Shown here: piece by piece, positions 51,913 to 64,000 of the stretch
Layout of the letters: each line of letters opens with the position of its first letter
Numbering within the stretch: the stretch's first letter is position 1
Origin: Cherax quadricarinatus
Taxonomy: Eukaryota > Arthropoda > Malacostraca > Decapoda > Parastacidae
Direction: 5' to 3'
NCBI RefSeq assembly: GCF_038502225.1
Contig: NC_091378.1
Coordinates: 5,224,425-5,288,424 of the forward strand
DNA length: 64,000 bases
Translations under genes and position numbers: made by a program
Notes under the pieces: generated by a model
What the model saw: the letters and a program-made list of their open reading frames with translations, nothing else
What the model was told of the DNA's origin: nothing
Database searches by the model: none

Positions 51913-52150
51913 ACACTGGTCATTATCACTGCCTTAATTAACTCAATAAAAACTTCTATAATATTCCACAATGTGAGAAATTTATATTTTCGTCACTTAA
52001 ATAAATTCTTGAAAACCGACGCTAAATATTGTATTTTTTTCTTGAATTTTGTGGTTTTTTTGTTTTATTCTTAATTTCCCTCTTGTATTTATTAATATAA
52101 TTATTATTATTGTTGTTATTGCTATTATTATTATTTATTATTCTAGTGAG
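51912..52150. other. AT-rich spacer, no gene seen
   Basis: T-rich and (ATT)-type stretches around 52100-52140. No supported feature. Confidence 0.5.
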
Positions 52151-52505
52151 AATATCTATCAATGACAGTATCTAATTATCACTGATAGATAGATACTATC
52201 AACAATAGTATCTATCACTGATAGTATCTATCATTGGTAGTATCTATAATTGATGGTATCTATCACTGATAGTATCTATTATTGATAGTATCTATTACTG
52301 ATAGTATCTATAATTGATATTATCTATTACTGATAGTATCTATAATTGATAGTATCTATCACTGATAGTATCTATTATTGATAGTATCTATTACTGATAG
52401 TATCTATAATTGATGGTATCTATCACTAATAGTATCTATAACTGATAGTATCTATCACTGATAGTATCTATTACTGATAGTATCTATCATTGAGAGTATC
52501 TATTT
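52150..52505. repeat. ~17/18-bp GATA-rich minisatellite
   Basis: About 20 units of TGATAGTATCTATCACTG and variants (ATTAT, ATAAT). GATA and TATC alternate, giving many short inverted GATAGTATC elements. Confidence 0.92.
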
Positions 52506-52534
52506 ATCATTTAAACTGTTTGGTAATGTAACAC

Positions 52535-52620
52535 CTCCCTCCTCTCTCTCTCTCTCTCTCTCCTGTCACGTTATCTCTCTCTCTCTCTCTCTATCTCCTG
52601 TCATGTCATCTCTCTCTTTT
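52535..52620. repeat. (CT)n-rich tract
   Basis: Two CT-repeat runs separated by CCTGTCACGTTAT and CCTGTCATGTCAT-type sequence, apparently a duplicated block. Confidence 0.85.
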
Positions 52621-53235
52621 TACACCATTTCCTCCATCTTTTTTTATCAGGGACAGTTCCTCCATCAGTCGTTGTGATCCATCAGTTTACTCCCTCACCC
52701 CTTCACACTGCCTGCCTTACTTCCGTCACAAAGGTCCGCTCCCTGTATGCACCCTCCAGGCCACGCGCCTCTATCTAACGTCACGCGGACATGGAGGTGT
52801 CAACTGACATGCTGGAGGGAGGGAGTGTTACTCTTGCAACACTAACAAGCGGCTGTCAATCCCTACACGTCAGTGAGTTATTCTGTTCTGTGGTTAGTCT
52901 TCCTGGGAGTTAGTCCCCAAGGGGATTACTCTCCAAGGGGACGATTACTTCCCAGTGGCTACCTTCCACGACGAAAGGTCTACCCACCTTTAAACACGAA
53001 ATATAAAAAGGCAATAAGGCTGAGACTCGTTACTAGCCGGCAACACTCGCCTCGCTCCTTTAGTGAAAAAAATATATATTAAAATTACTGGTGATGCAAC
53101 CTGGATGTCGTGTCCGCCGCCGTCGCCGTCGCTCACGTTACCGTGAACCCTACGTGCGTTCCGGCCGGTGGGCGTGTTGTGTCGCTCCCACGCCCACCGT
53201 GCTGACCCACGCCCACCCTCCACACACACACACAC
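52621..53235. other. non-repetitive, locally CpG-rich segment
   Basis: Mixed unique-looking DNA. 53100-53220 is rich in CpG (CCGCCGCCGTCGCCGTCGC) and has CCACGCCCACC repeated twice and GGTGGGCGTG once (KLF/Sp-like). One 69-codon plus frame (52873-53082) has no recognised motif. This is the least repeat-like part of the window after the LINE array, and the best place to look for a host exon or promoter. Confidence 0.4.
53002..53010 (+). promoter_or_regulatory. TATA-box-like motif
   Basis: TATAAAAAG, about 100 bp upstream of the CpG-rich block. No consensus initiator was found at the expected distance and no gene is recognised downstream, so this is only a candidate. Confidence 0.2.
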
Positions 53236-53350
53236 TGCCTCCTTTTCCAGGATATTACTTTAGTTAACATATACCAGGAAACATGACAGGTGTGTCCTGA
53301 CACTGGTCCTGCTGGCGGTGTTTTGTACGTAAGGAAAACAAGACAATATC

Positions 53351-54718
<1,368 letters not shown>

Positions 54719-54722
54719 TTGA

Positions 54723-55105
54723 GCCGAATAGGCAGAACTTGCGATCTTGGCTTAAATAGCAACGCTCATCTTGCCATATAGGACAAGTGAAAATTTGTGT
54801 ATGCAATAATTTCGCCAAAATCATTCTGAACCTAACGAAAAAAATATATTTCATTGTGTTTGTTTAGTATTAAATTATTGTAAACAAATCTAAAATATAT
54901 TTAGTTGGGTTAAGCTAAAATCAATTGCTCTTGTTATAATAAGGTTAGGCAAGTTTTCTAAGGTTCTTTTGGTACAAAATTATTAATTTTTATATTAACA
55001 TAAATAAAAAAACACATCTTTCAACGTAAAAGAGAAAATTTTAGAAAGGGCTTAATTTTAAATGAGTTCTGGCTAATTGACCAATTTTACCTATTCGGCA
55101 CGACA
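54723..55105. mobile_element. MITE with CCGAATAGG terminal inverted repeats
   Basis: Left end GCCGAATAGGCAGAACTT and right end TTTTACCTATTCGGC are imperfect inverted repeats (about 14 bp). The interior is AT-rich and non-coding, about 380 bp. I recall this family (TTGCGATCTTGGCTTAAATA, CTAATTGACCAATTTTACC) as very common in decapod genomes. The left border coincides with the 5' truncation of the RTE-like element. No TSD is clear. Confidence 0.75.
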
Positions 55106-55284
55106 TATATATTTATGCAGAATATTAGTGTACAGGACAGACAAGGGATATGGGAAACAGAACAGGGGGATGGGAGGGGAGGGGGGTAGAGAGAATAGAT
55201 AGGAGGGGCAGGGAAGAAAAAACAGGGGGGGTGAGGGGGGTAAGTATCGATATATCGAAGTATTTTTTTCATTCATTCTCTCAG

Positions 55285-58200
55285 TGTTTGTGGCGGCCGC
55301 TATGTTGGTGGCCGCTGACGACACAAGCGAAGTGTTGTAATTTCCTCTTAGTGGTGTTGATGGTGGCCGCTATGTTGGTGGTGTTGATGGTGGCCGCTAT
55401 GTTGGTGGCCGCTATATTGGTGGTGTTGATGGTGGCCGCTATGTTGGTGGCCGCTATATTGGTGGTGTTGATGGTGGCCGCTATGTTGGTGGCCGCTATA
55501 TTGGTGGTGTTGATGGTGGCCGCTATGTTGGTGGCCGCTATATTGGTGGTGTTGATGGTGGCCGCTATGTTGGTGGCCGCTATATTGGTGGTGTTGATGG
55601 TGGCCGCTATGTTGGTGGCCGCTATATTGGTGGTGTTGATGGTGGCCGCTATGTTGGTGGCCGCTATATTGGTGGTGTTGATGGTGGCCGCTATGTTGGT
55701 GGTGTTGATGGTGGCCGCTATGTTGGTGGCCGCTATATTGGTGGTGTTGATGGTGGCCGCTATGTTGGTGGCCGCTATATTGGTGGTGTTGATGGTGGCC
55801 GCTATGTTGGTGGCCGCTATATTGGTGGTGTTGATGGTGGCCGCTATGTTGGTGGCCGCTATATTGGTGGTGTTGATGGTGGCCGCCATGTTGGTGGTGT
55901 TGATGGTGGCCGCTATGTTGGTGGTGTTGATGGTGGCCGCTATGTTGGTGGCCGCTATATTGGTGGTGTTGATGGTGGCCGCTATGTTGGTGGCCGCTAT
56001 ATTGGTGGTGTTGATGGTGGCCGCTATGTTGGTGGCCGCTATATTGGTGGTGTTGATGGTGGCCGCTATGTTGGTGGTGTTGATGGTGGCCGCTATGTTG
56101 GTGGCCGCTATATTGGTGGTGTTGATGGTGGCCGCTATGTTGGTGGCCGCTATATTGGTGGTGTTGATGGTGGCCGCTATGTTGGTGGCCGCTATATTGG
56201 TGGTGTTGATGGTGGCCGCTATGTTGGTGGCCGCTATATTGGTGGTGTTGATGGTGGCCGCTATGTTGGTGGTGTTGATGGTGGCCGCTATGTTGGTGGT
56301 GTTGATGGTGGCCGCTATGTTGGTGGCCGCTATGTTGGTGGTGTTGACGGTGGCCGCTATGTTAGTGTTGATGGTGGCCGCTATGTTGGTGGTGTTGATG
56401 GTGGCCGCTACGTTGGTGGTGCTGATGGTGGCCGCTATGTTGGTGGTGTTGATGGTGGCCGCTATGTTGGTGGTGGCCGCTATGTTGGTGGTGTTGACGG
56501 TGGCCGCTATGTTGGTGGTGTTGATGGTGGCCGCTATGTTGGTGGTGGCCGCTATGTTGGTGGTGTTGATGGTGGCCGCTATGTTGGTGGTGGCCGCTAT
56601 GTTGGTGGTGTTGATGGTGGCCGCTATGTTGGTGGTGGTGGTGGCCGCTATGTTGGTGGTGTTGATGGTGGCCGCTATGTTGGTGGTGCTGATGGTGGCC
56701 GCTATGTTGGTGGTGTTGATGGTGGCCGCTATGTTGGTGGTGTTGATGGTGGCCGCTATGTTGGTGGTGTTGATGGTGGCCGCTATGTTGGTGGTGTTGA
56801 CGGTGGCCGCTATGTTAGTGTTGATGGTGGCCGCTATGTTGGTGGTGTTGATGGTGGCCGCTACGTTGGTGCTGATGGTGGCCGCTATGTTGGTGGTGTT
56901 GATGGTGGCCGCTATGTTGGTGGTGGCCGCTATGTTGGTGGTGTTGATGGTGGCCGCTATGTTGGTGGTGGTGGTGGCCGCTATGTTGGTGGTGCTGATG
57001 GTGGCCGCTATGTTGGTGGTGGCCGCTATGTTGGTGGTGGCCGCTATGTTGGTGGCCGCTATGTTTGTGGCCGTTATGTTGGTGGTGTTGATGGTGGCCG
57101 CTATGTTGGTGGTGTTGATGGTGGCCGCTATGTTGGTGGTGTTGATGGTGGCCGCTTTGTTGGTGGTGTTGATGATGGCCGCTATGTTGGTGGTGTTGAC
57201 GGTGGCCGCTATGTTGGTGGTGTTGATGGTGGCCGCTATGTTGGTGTTGATGGTGGCCGCTATGTTGGTGGTGTTGATGGTGGCCGCTATGTTGGTGGTG
57301 TTGATGGTGGCCGCTATGTTGGTGGTGTTGATGACTGCCGCTATGTTGGTGGTGTTGATGGTGACCGCTATGTTGTGGTGGCCGCTATGTTGGTGGTGTT
57401 GATGGTGGCCGCTATGTTGGTGTTGATGATGGCCGCTATGTTGGTGGTGGCCGCTATGTTGGTGTTGATGGTGGCCGCTGTTGGTGGTGTTGATGGTGGC
57501 CGCTATGTAGGTGGTGTTGATGGTGGCCGCTATGTTGGTGGTGTTGATGGTGGCCGCTATGTTGGTGGTGTTGACGGTGGCCGCTATGTTGGTGGTGTTG
57601 ATGGTGGCCGCTATGTTGGTGGTGTTGATGGTGGCCGCTATGTTGGTGGTGTTGATGATGGCCGCTATGTTGGTGGTGTTGACGGTGGCCGCTATGTTGG
57701 TGGTGTTGATGGTGGCCGCTATGTTGGTGGTGTTGATGGTGGCCGCTATGTTGGTGGTGTTGACGGTGGTCGCTATGTTGGTGGTGTTGATGGTGGCCGC
57801 TATGTTGGTGATGATGGTGGCCGCTATGTAGGTGGTGTTGATTGTGGCCGCTATGTTGGTGTTGACGGTGGCGGCTATGTTGGTGTTGATGGTGGCCGCT
57901 ATGTTGGCGGTGTTGATGGTGGCCGCTATGTTGGTGGTGTTGATTGTGGCCGCTATGTTGGTAGTGTTGATGGTGGCCACTATGTTGGTGGTGTTGATGG
58001 TGGCCGCTATGTTGGTGGTGTTGATGGTGGCCGCTATGTTGGTGTTGATGGTGGCCGCTATGTTGGTGGTGTTGATGGTGGCCGCTATGTTGGTGGTGTT
58101 GATGGTGGCCGCTATGTTGGTGGTGTTGATGGTGGCCGCTATGTTGGTGGTGTTGATGGTGGCCGCTATGTTGGTGGTGTTGATGGTGGCCGCTATGTTG

Positions 58201-59245
58201 GTGGTGTTGACGGTGGCCGCTATGTTAGTGTTGATGGTGGCCGCTATGTTGGTGGTGTTGATGGTGGCCGCTATGTTGGTGTTGATGGTGGCCGCTATGT
58301 TGGTGGTGTTGATGGTGGCCGCTATGTTGGTGGTGTTGACAGTGGCCACTATGGTGGTGTTGACGGTGGCCGCTATGTTGGTGTTGATGGTGGCCGCTAT
58401 GTTGGTGGTGTTGACGGTGGCCGCTATGTTGGTGGTGTTGATGGTGGCCGCTATGTTGGTGGTGTTGATGGTGGCCACTGTTGGTGGTGTTGACGGTGGC
58501 CACTATGTTGGTGGTGTTGATGGTGGCCACTATGTTGGTGGTGTTAATGGCGGCCGCTATGTTGGTGGTGTTGACGGTGGCCACTATGTTGGTGGTGTTG
58601 ATGGTGACCGCTCTGTTGGTGGTGTTGATGGTGGCCGCTATGTTGGTGCTGTTGATGGTGGCCGCTATGTTGGTGGTGTTGACGGTGGCCGCTATGTTGG
58701 AGGTGTTGACGGTGGCCGCTATGTTGGTGGTGTTGACGGTGGCCGCTATGTTGGTGGTGTTGATGGTGGCCGCTATGTTGGTGGTGATGATGGTGGCCGC
58801 TATGTTGGTGGTGTTGATGGTGGCCGCTATGTTGGTAGTGTTGACGGTGGCCGCTGTTGGTGGTGTTGACGGTGGCCGCTATGTTGGTGTTGACGGTGGC
58901 CGCTATGTTGGTGGTGTTGACGGTGGCCGCTTTGTTGGCGGTGTTGACGGTGGCCGCTATGTTGGTGGTGTTGACGGTGGCCGCTATGTTGGTGGTGTTG
59001 GCGGTGGCCGCTATGCTGGTGTTGACGGCGGCCGCTAAGTTGGTTTTGTTGACGGCGGCCGCTAAGTTGGTGGTGTTGACGGCGGCCGCTATGTTGGTGG
59101 TGCTGACTGAGGCCGTTATGTTGGTGCTGACGGCGGCCGCTATTTTGGTGGTGCTGACGGAGGCCGCTATGTTGGTGGTGTTGACGGAGGCCGCTATGTT
59201 GGTGGTGTTGACGGCGGCCGCTATGTTGCTGGTGCTTACGTAGGC
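55285..59245. repeat. 27-bp minisatellite, about 150 copies
   Basis: Unit ATGGTGGCCGCTATGTTGG plus TGGTGTTG. From 55350 to about 56330 it alternates with an 18-bp short unit (GCCGCTATATTGGTGGTG type), giving a 45-bp composite. The rest is mostly simple 27-bp with 24-bp and 12-bp deletions. GCGGCCGC occurs at both edges but not in the middle. 27 bp is nine codons with no stop on either strand, so frames of 750 codons (plus) and 1065 codons (minus) exist (Val-Ala-Ala-Met-Leu and Thr-Asn-Ile-Ala-Ala cycles). I judge them non-genic. Confidence 0.97.
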
Positions 59246-59299
59246 CAATATGTGACTCCCACTTCTACCTTCATCACCCTGGTTTTAAACCTGTTTATA

Positions 59300-59825
59300 T
59301 TCAGTATACCTTTCACTGGTATACAGTGTACATAGAGACTGGAGGACCAGTATACCTAGGGACTGGTAGCCCATTATACCTTGAGACTGGTAGACCAGTA
59401 TACCTTGAGACTGGTAGCCCAGTATACCTTGAGACTGGTAGCCCAGTATCCCTTGAGACTGGTAGCCAAGTATACCTAGAGATTGGTAACCCAGTATACC
59501 TAAAGACTGGTAGCCCAGTATAATTTGAGAGTGGTAGCCCAGTATACCGAGGCTGGTAGCCCTGCACACCTAGGGACTGGTAGCCCAGTATACATAGAGA
59601 CTGGTAGCCCAGTATACCCAGAGACTGGTAGCCCAGTATACCTAGACACTGGTATCCCAGTATACCTAGAGACTGTTATACCAGTATACCTAGACATTGG
59701 TATACCAGCATACCTAGACACTAGTATACCAGCATACATAGACAGTAATATACCAGTATACCTAGACTGACAAACCAGTATACCTAGACTGGTATACCAG
59801 TATACCTAGACACTGGTATACCAGC
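59300..59825. repeat. 24-bp minisatellite (CTGGTAGCCCAGTATACC)
   Basis: About 22 units. GAGACTGGTAGCCCAG on the left shifts to GACACTGGTATACCAG on the right. Contains GTATAC palindromes and CCAGT/ACTGG dyads. Confidence 0.93.
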
Positions 59826-59898
59826 AACGAATCACAACACTGCACGAGTATACATGAAAATGGTATACCTCACTGTGCAACACTGAGGTATACTTATT

Positions 59899-59995
59899 CC
59901 GAAACGCTTCGCCAACACCATAGGCTTCTTCAGAGTATAGTAACAGTCTGCTAGATCAGCGCTTCCACCACCTCCATCAACACTGTCATAGCCAA
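59899..59995 (-). repeat. dispersed GAAACG / GGCTTCTTCAG family member
   Basis: Minus strand reads CTGAAGA-A-GCC-loop-GGC-GAAG-CG (59933-59905), related to the hammerhead-like core at 25475-25501 but with GAAG instead of GAAA. Flanking GGTATACTTATTCC resembles the flank there. Confidence 0.5.
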
Positions 59996-60002
59996 AACAA
60001 TG

Positions 60003-60189
60003 GTGTTTGGGGGGGGTGTTGGGGGGGTGTTGGGGTGTTGGGGGGGGGGTGTTGGGGGGTGGGGGTGTTGGGGGGGGGGGGTGTTGGGGGGTGTTGGGGG
60101 GGTGTTGGGGGGGTGTTGGGGGGGGGGTGTTTGGGGGGGGGGGTGTTGGGGGGGTGTTGGGGGGGTGTTGGGGGGTGTTGGGGGGGGGG
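60003..60189 (+). other. G-rich (GGGGGTGTT)n tract, strong G-quadruplex candidate
   Basis: About 20 G-runs of 4 to 12 separated by TGTT or T over 187 bp on the plus strand. Gly/Val/Cys frames across it are artefacts. Confidence 0.85.
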
Positions 60190-60225
60190 ATTTAAGTAAC
60201 TTCTCATGGGAGTGAAGGCAAAACC

Positions 60226-62075
60226 ATGAATGATTTTGGCAGAACTGGTTATAGTGGCACTGGCTATGGCAGAACTGGTTTTAGTGGCACTGGCTATGGC
60301 AGAACTGGTTTTAGTGGCACTGGCTATGGCAGAACTGGTTTTAGTGGCACTGGCTATGGCAGAACTGGTTATAGTGGCACTGACTATGGCAGAACTGGTT
60401 ATGGTGGCACTGACTATGGCAGAACTAGTTATAGTGGCACTGGCTATAGCAGAACTGGTTATAGTGGCACTGACTATGGCAGAACGGGTTATAGTGGCAC
60501 TGGCTATAGCAAAACTGGTTATAGTGGCTCTGACTATGGCAGAACGGGTTATAGTGGCTCTGACTATGGCAGAACGGGTTATAGTGGCACTGGCTATAGC
60601 AGAACTGGTTATAGTGGCTCTGACTATGGCAGAACGGGTTATAGTGGCACTGGCTATAGCAGAACTGGTTATAGTGGCTCTGACTATGGCAGAACGGGTT
60701 ATAGTGGCACTGGCTATAGCAGAACTGGTTATAGTGGCTCTGACTATGGCAGAACGGGTTATAATGGCACTGACTATGGCAGAACTGGTTATAGTGGCAC
60801 TGACTATGGCAGAACGGGTTATAGTGGCACTGACTATGGCAGAACTGGTTATAGTGGCACTGACTATGGCAGAACTGGTTATAGTGGCACTGGCTATGGC
60901 AGAACTGATTATATTGGCACTGGCTATGGCAGAACTGGTTATAGTGGCACTGACTATGGCAGAACTGGTTATAGTGGCACTGACTATGGCAGAACTGATT
61001 ATATTGGCACTGGCTATGGCAGAACTGGTTTTAGTGGCACTGGCTATGGCAGAACTGGTTTTAGTGGCACTGGCTATGGCAGAACTGGTTATAGTGGCAC
61101 TGGCTATGGCAGAACTGGTTTTAGTGGCACTGGCTATGGCAGAACTGATTATATTGGCACTGGCTATGGCAGAACTGGTTTTAGTGGCACTGGCTATGGC
61201 AGAACTGGTTTTAGTGGCACTGGCTATGGCAGAACTGGTTTTAGTGGCACTGGCTATGGCAGAACTGGTTATAGTGGCACTGACTATGGCAGAACTGGTT
61301 ATGGTGGCACTGACTATGGCAGAACTAGTTATAGTGGCACTGGCTATAGCAGAACTGGTTATAGTGGCACTGACTATGGCAGAACGGGTTATAGTGGCAC
61401 TGGCTATAGCAAAACTGGTTATAGTGGCTCTGACTATGGCAGAACGGGTTTTAGTGGCTCTGACTATGGCAGAACGGGTTATAGTGGCACTGGCTATAGC
61501 AGAACTGGTTATAGTGGCTCTGACTATGGCAGAACGGGTTATAGTGGCACTGGCTATAGCAGAACTGGTTATAGTGGCTCTGACTATGGCAGAACGGGTT
61601 ATAGTGGCACTGGCTATAGCAGAACTGGTTATAGTGGCTCTGACTATGGCAGAACGGGTTATAATGGCACTGACTATGGCAGAACTGGTTATAGTGGCAC
61701 TGACTATGGCAGAACGGGTTATAGTGGCACTGACTATGGCAGAACTGGTTATAGTGGCACTATGGCAGAACTGGTTATAGTGGCACTGACTATGGCAGAA
61801 CTGGTTATAGTGGGACTGACTATGGCAGAACGGGTTATAGTGGCACTGACTATGGCAGAACTGGTTATAGTGGCACTGGCTATGGCAGAACTGGTTATAG
61901 TGGCACTGGCTATAGCAGAACTGGTTATAGTGGCTCTGACTATGGCAGAACTGGTTATAGTGGCACTGACTATGGCAGAACGGGTTATAGTGGCACTGGC
62001 TATAGCAGAACTGGTTATAGTGGCACTGACTATGGCAGAACTGGTTATAGTGGCTCTGAGTGGCATTATTCACAA
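60226..62075. repeat. 30-bp minisatellite, about 61 copies
   Basis: Unit AGAACTGGTTATAGTGG plus CACTGACTATGGC, in paired 60-bp combinations. 60260-60859 recurs at 61160-61759, exactly 900 bp away, with one visible mismatch. A 6-bp deletion near 61760 shifts the phase. Ten-codon period without stops gives frames of 629, 516 (plus) and 713 (minus) codons. The Gly-Tyr-Ser-Gly-Thr frame looks structural-protein-like but is judged an artefact. Confidence 0.96.
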
Positions 62076-62337
62076 TAACTCCGACACTGAGCGAAAATCT
62101 GTGAAAGTTGACTAAAAGCAAAAGCAACTCAGCAGAGGGACTGTGGGAGGTAATTGAAATTGACGTTCACTCTCAGAAGGGAATGGCATTTTCATAGCCC
62201 AGGCAGGATTTTGACTGTGGCGGCTAATCCTCACGTCATCCAACATTCTATCCTTCCTAACAGATGGCTAGACAATTTTTCTAGCAGCACTGGACGGCTC
62301 TGTACTTCATTTGGTCTGTAGTGATTAGATGGTTTCA

Positions 62338-62488
62338 TTTTTTTTTCATACACACTCATACACACACTCTCACACAGTCATACATACACTCTCTTTCACA
62401 CATACACACTCATACATAAACTCTCTAACACACACAAGCATACACACACACACTCATACATACACTCTAACACACACACATACACACA

Positions 62489-62570
<82 letters not shown>
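62338..62570. repeat. (AC)n microsatellite, imperfect to perfect
   Basis: ACACACTCATAC-type imperfect repeats on the left become a perfect (CA)n run of about 45 units on the right. Confidence 0.97.
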
Positions 62571-62571
<1 letters not shown>

Positions 62572-62599
62572 AGAAAAAACGGGAGGTGGAGGGCGTGAG

Positions 62600-63700
62600 A
62601 AGCGAGAATTCAGAAGAGTAAATTTTGAAGGGATGAGAGAATTCGTGAATGCAGTGCGGCGGAAAAGGGAACTAGAAGGAAAGTCAGCGAAGGAAATGAT
62701 GGAGTACCTAGATGGAAAGTGTCGGGAGGCAGGAAATTGATGGAGTACCTAGATGGAAAGTGTCGGGAGGCAGGAAATTGATGGAGTACCTAGATGGAAA
62801 GTGTCGGGAGGCAGGAAATTGATGGAGTACCTAGATGGAAAGTGTCGGGAGGCAGGAAATTTTACACCCAGAAGAGAGAAAAAGAGCAAAAAACGTAGTT
62901 TTTGGCTCAACCAAACATGAAGAGAAGAAACTAAGAGTCGACAATAAAGAAGTAAGCAATAGAATCAGAAAGAAACGTACAAGAGAAGAGTTGAGTGACA
63001 ATTTGAGAATGACGTAGCAGCAACAGTCAAGACTGAACCAAAACTGTATCCACATCAGAAGGCAACAATATAAGACAAGGTGATAAGGGTGAAGGAGAGC
63101 TCAGTAGAAACGACAAGGAAGTCTGCGAGATATTGAACAAATGAGTGAAACAGGTCTTCTCAGTGGAATCAGGGGTAATACTAGAAAGCCAAAGAAAAAG
63201 GATGCACCAGCAAGTACTGGACACTATACACACAACAAGAAAAAAAGGCGAACAAACTTTAGATACCTCAAAATTAATAGGACCTGACAAGGTGTCACCA
63301 CGAATTCTGTGAGAGTAGAAGCACTGTATGAACCACTAACTATGATGTGCAGCAAGTTATTGAATATGAGACACTTGTGAGAGATCTGTAAGACACGGAA
63401 TATAGTCACTATATTTAAGATAACAGACAGACAGGTAACGTTGAACTACAGATCATTATTTCTGATGTGCACACCATGAAGGGTAACGAAGATAATCAGG
63501 AGAGTGGTAGAGCATCTGGAAAGAAGTGGTTTAATAAACGATAACCAACATGGGTTCAGAGATGGCAAATCATATTTTATAAACCTGTTGGAGTTCTCTG
63601 ACAGTGGCAGAAGAGGGATGGACGGGCAGATTGCAATTTCTTGGACTGCAAGAAGGTATCTGATACGTACTCTGGTGGGTCCAGGAGTACCTCAGGGGAA
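62600..63700 (+). pseudogene. decayed CR1-like non-LTR retrotransposon
   Basis: A run of related fragments in several frames: a basic charged segment (FVNAVRRKRELEGKSAKEMMEYLDG), a Lys/Arg/Glu-rich frame of 60 codons (62835-63017), an RT start at about 63262 (SKLIGPDKVSP), NYRS for NYRP near 63440, then VEHLERSGLINDNQHGFRDGKS (63504-63575), NLLEFSD and finally GPGVPQG near 63680. Multiple stops and shifts separate these. The region between LLEF and GVPQG, which should carry the first catalytic Asp motif, is collapsed. The copy is truncated where a GCGTTAAACCC dispersed repeat begins. It is distinct from the GA-associated family. Confidence 0.75.
62698..62862. repeat. 41-bp tandem duplication, 4 copies, inside the decayed LINE
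   Basis: ATGGAGTACCTAGATGGAAA, GTGTCGGGAGG and CAGGAAATTG repeated four times with no variation seen. A recent local expansion within an old element. Confidence 0.93.
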
Positions 63701-63900
63701 GGATTTCATTATTATAATCAAGGGGAAGCGTTAAACCCTTAGGATTATACAGCGCCGGGGGGGGGAGGGATGTGGAAGGCATTCAGGCTTAATTCGGGGA
63801 AATGGAGCACAGATCCAATTCCCTAAATCAAGAGCCTCTCACCAACATCAAGGAATCTTCCTGGGGGGCTTAGGGGAGGGAAACAGTGTCTGGGAGATGA
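63700..63900 (+). repeat. dispersed repeat with GGGGAAGCGTTAAACCC motif
   Basis: ATAATCAAGGGGAAGCG, TTAAACCCTTAGGATTATAC, GGCATTCAGGCTTAATTCGG and AGCACAGATCCAATTCCC match a family I recall from decapod genomes. Its first 20 bp resemble 13343-13362. A G-run (63757-63767) lies inside. The last 100 bp of the window show nothing else. Confidence 0.6.
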
Positions 63901-64000
63901 TGTCAGAATGGGGAGGAATATTTCATTAACTGTAAACAATTACAACTGGAATAACAAGACACGCTTCTTCAGTCATGGGGAGTAGTAACAAGTGGGGGTC

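Noticed and set aside
55281..58478. 1065-codon minus-strand frame (Thr-Asn-Ile-Ala-Ala repeats), for example as an ice-binding-like protein
   Set aside because: The opposite strand is equally open for 750 codons, and both follow from a stop-free 27-bp unit. Ends coincide with the array, not with gene signals.
59986..62127. 713-codon minus and 629-codon plus frames (Gly-Tyr-Ser-Gly repeats) as a structural protein
   Set aside because: A 30-bp unit without stops gives long frames in several registers; 6-bp phase breaks and no secretion signal.

Overview
The window looks like eukaryotic, repeat-dominated intergenic DNA, most likely from a decapod crustacean and perhaps a crayfish. This rests on recall of dispersed families typical of decapod genomes: a tRNA-headed SINE, a GAAACGTTTCG / GGCTTCTTCAG family, a CCGAATAGG-ended MITE, a GCGCTAAACCC family and an RTE-like LINE. 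The species is an inference. I recognise no host protein-coding gene, rRNA or functional tRNA. About three quarters of the 64 kb is tandem repeat, in some 30 arrays of unrelated families. Almost all long open frames are by-products of stop-free repeat units.

Layout. 1-12350 is one 35-bp minisatellite of about 350 copies, with a 1573-bp higher-order repeat and a very homogeneous core. 12.4-25 kb is a chain of minisatellites (units of 13, 21, 23, 20, 44, 18, 41, 60, 50, 32, 17 and 43 bp) and microsatellites. 25.1-27.2 kb holds a SINE fragment, a palindromic element with hammerhead-like cores and a perfect 16-bp hairpin. 27411-35560 is a 28-bp minisatellite of about 290 copies. 35.6-43.8 kb has an LTR-less element 3' remnant, a full SINE with pol III boxes, a tandem promoter-like block (ETS, CCAAT, E2F, YY1) and more minisatellites. 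Several of these carry palindromes identical to transcription-factor sites.

43870-51911 is the most interesting part. Four insertions of one CR1/L2/Jockey-like non-LTR retrotransposon lie head to tail, each truncated at a different point and each sitting between (GA)n tracts. The longest copy has ORF1 (RGG repeats and two CCHC knuckles) and ORF2 (apurinic-type endonuclease plus reverse transcriptase). Every copy carries at least one lesion. The pattern suggests preference for GA microsatellites as insertion targets.

52-64 kb holds a GATA-rich array, a short CpG-rich block with a TATA motif, a reverse-strand RTE-like reverse transcriptase fragment abutting a MITE, a 4-kb 27-bp minisatellite, a 24-bp array, a G-quadruplex-prone tract, a 1.85-kb 30-bp array and a decayed CR1-like reverse transcriptase ending in another dispersed repeat.

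The only coding units are retrotransposon proteins. ORF1 and ORF2 would act together as an RNP that nicks the target, primes on it and copies the element RNA. None of the copies here looks intact.
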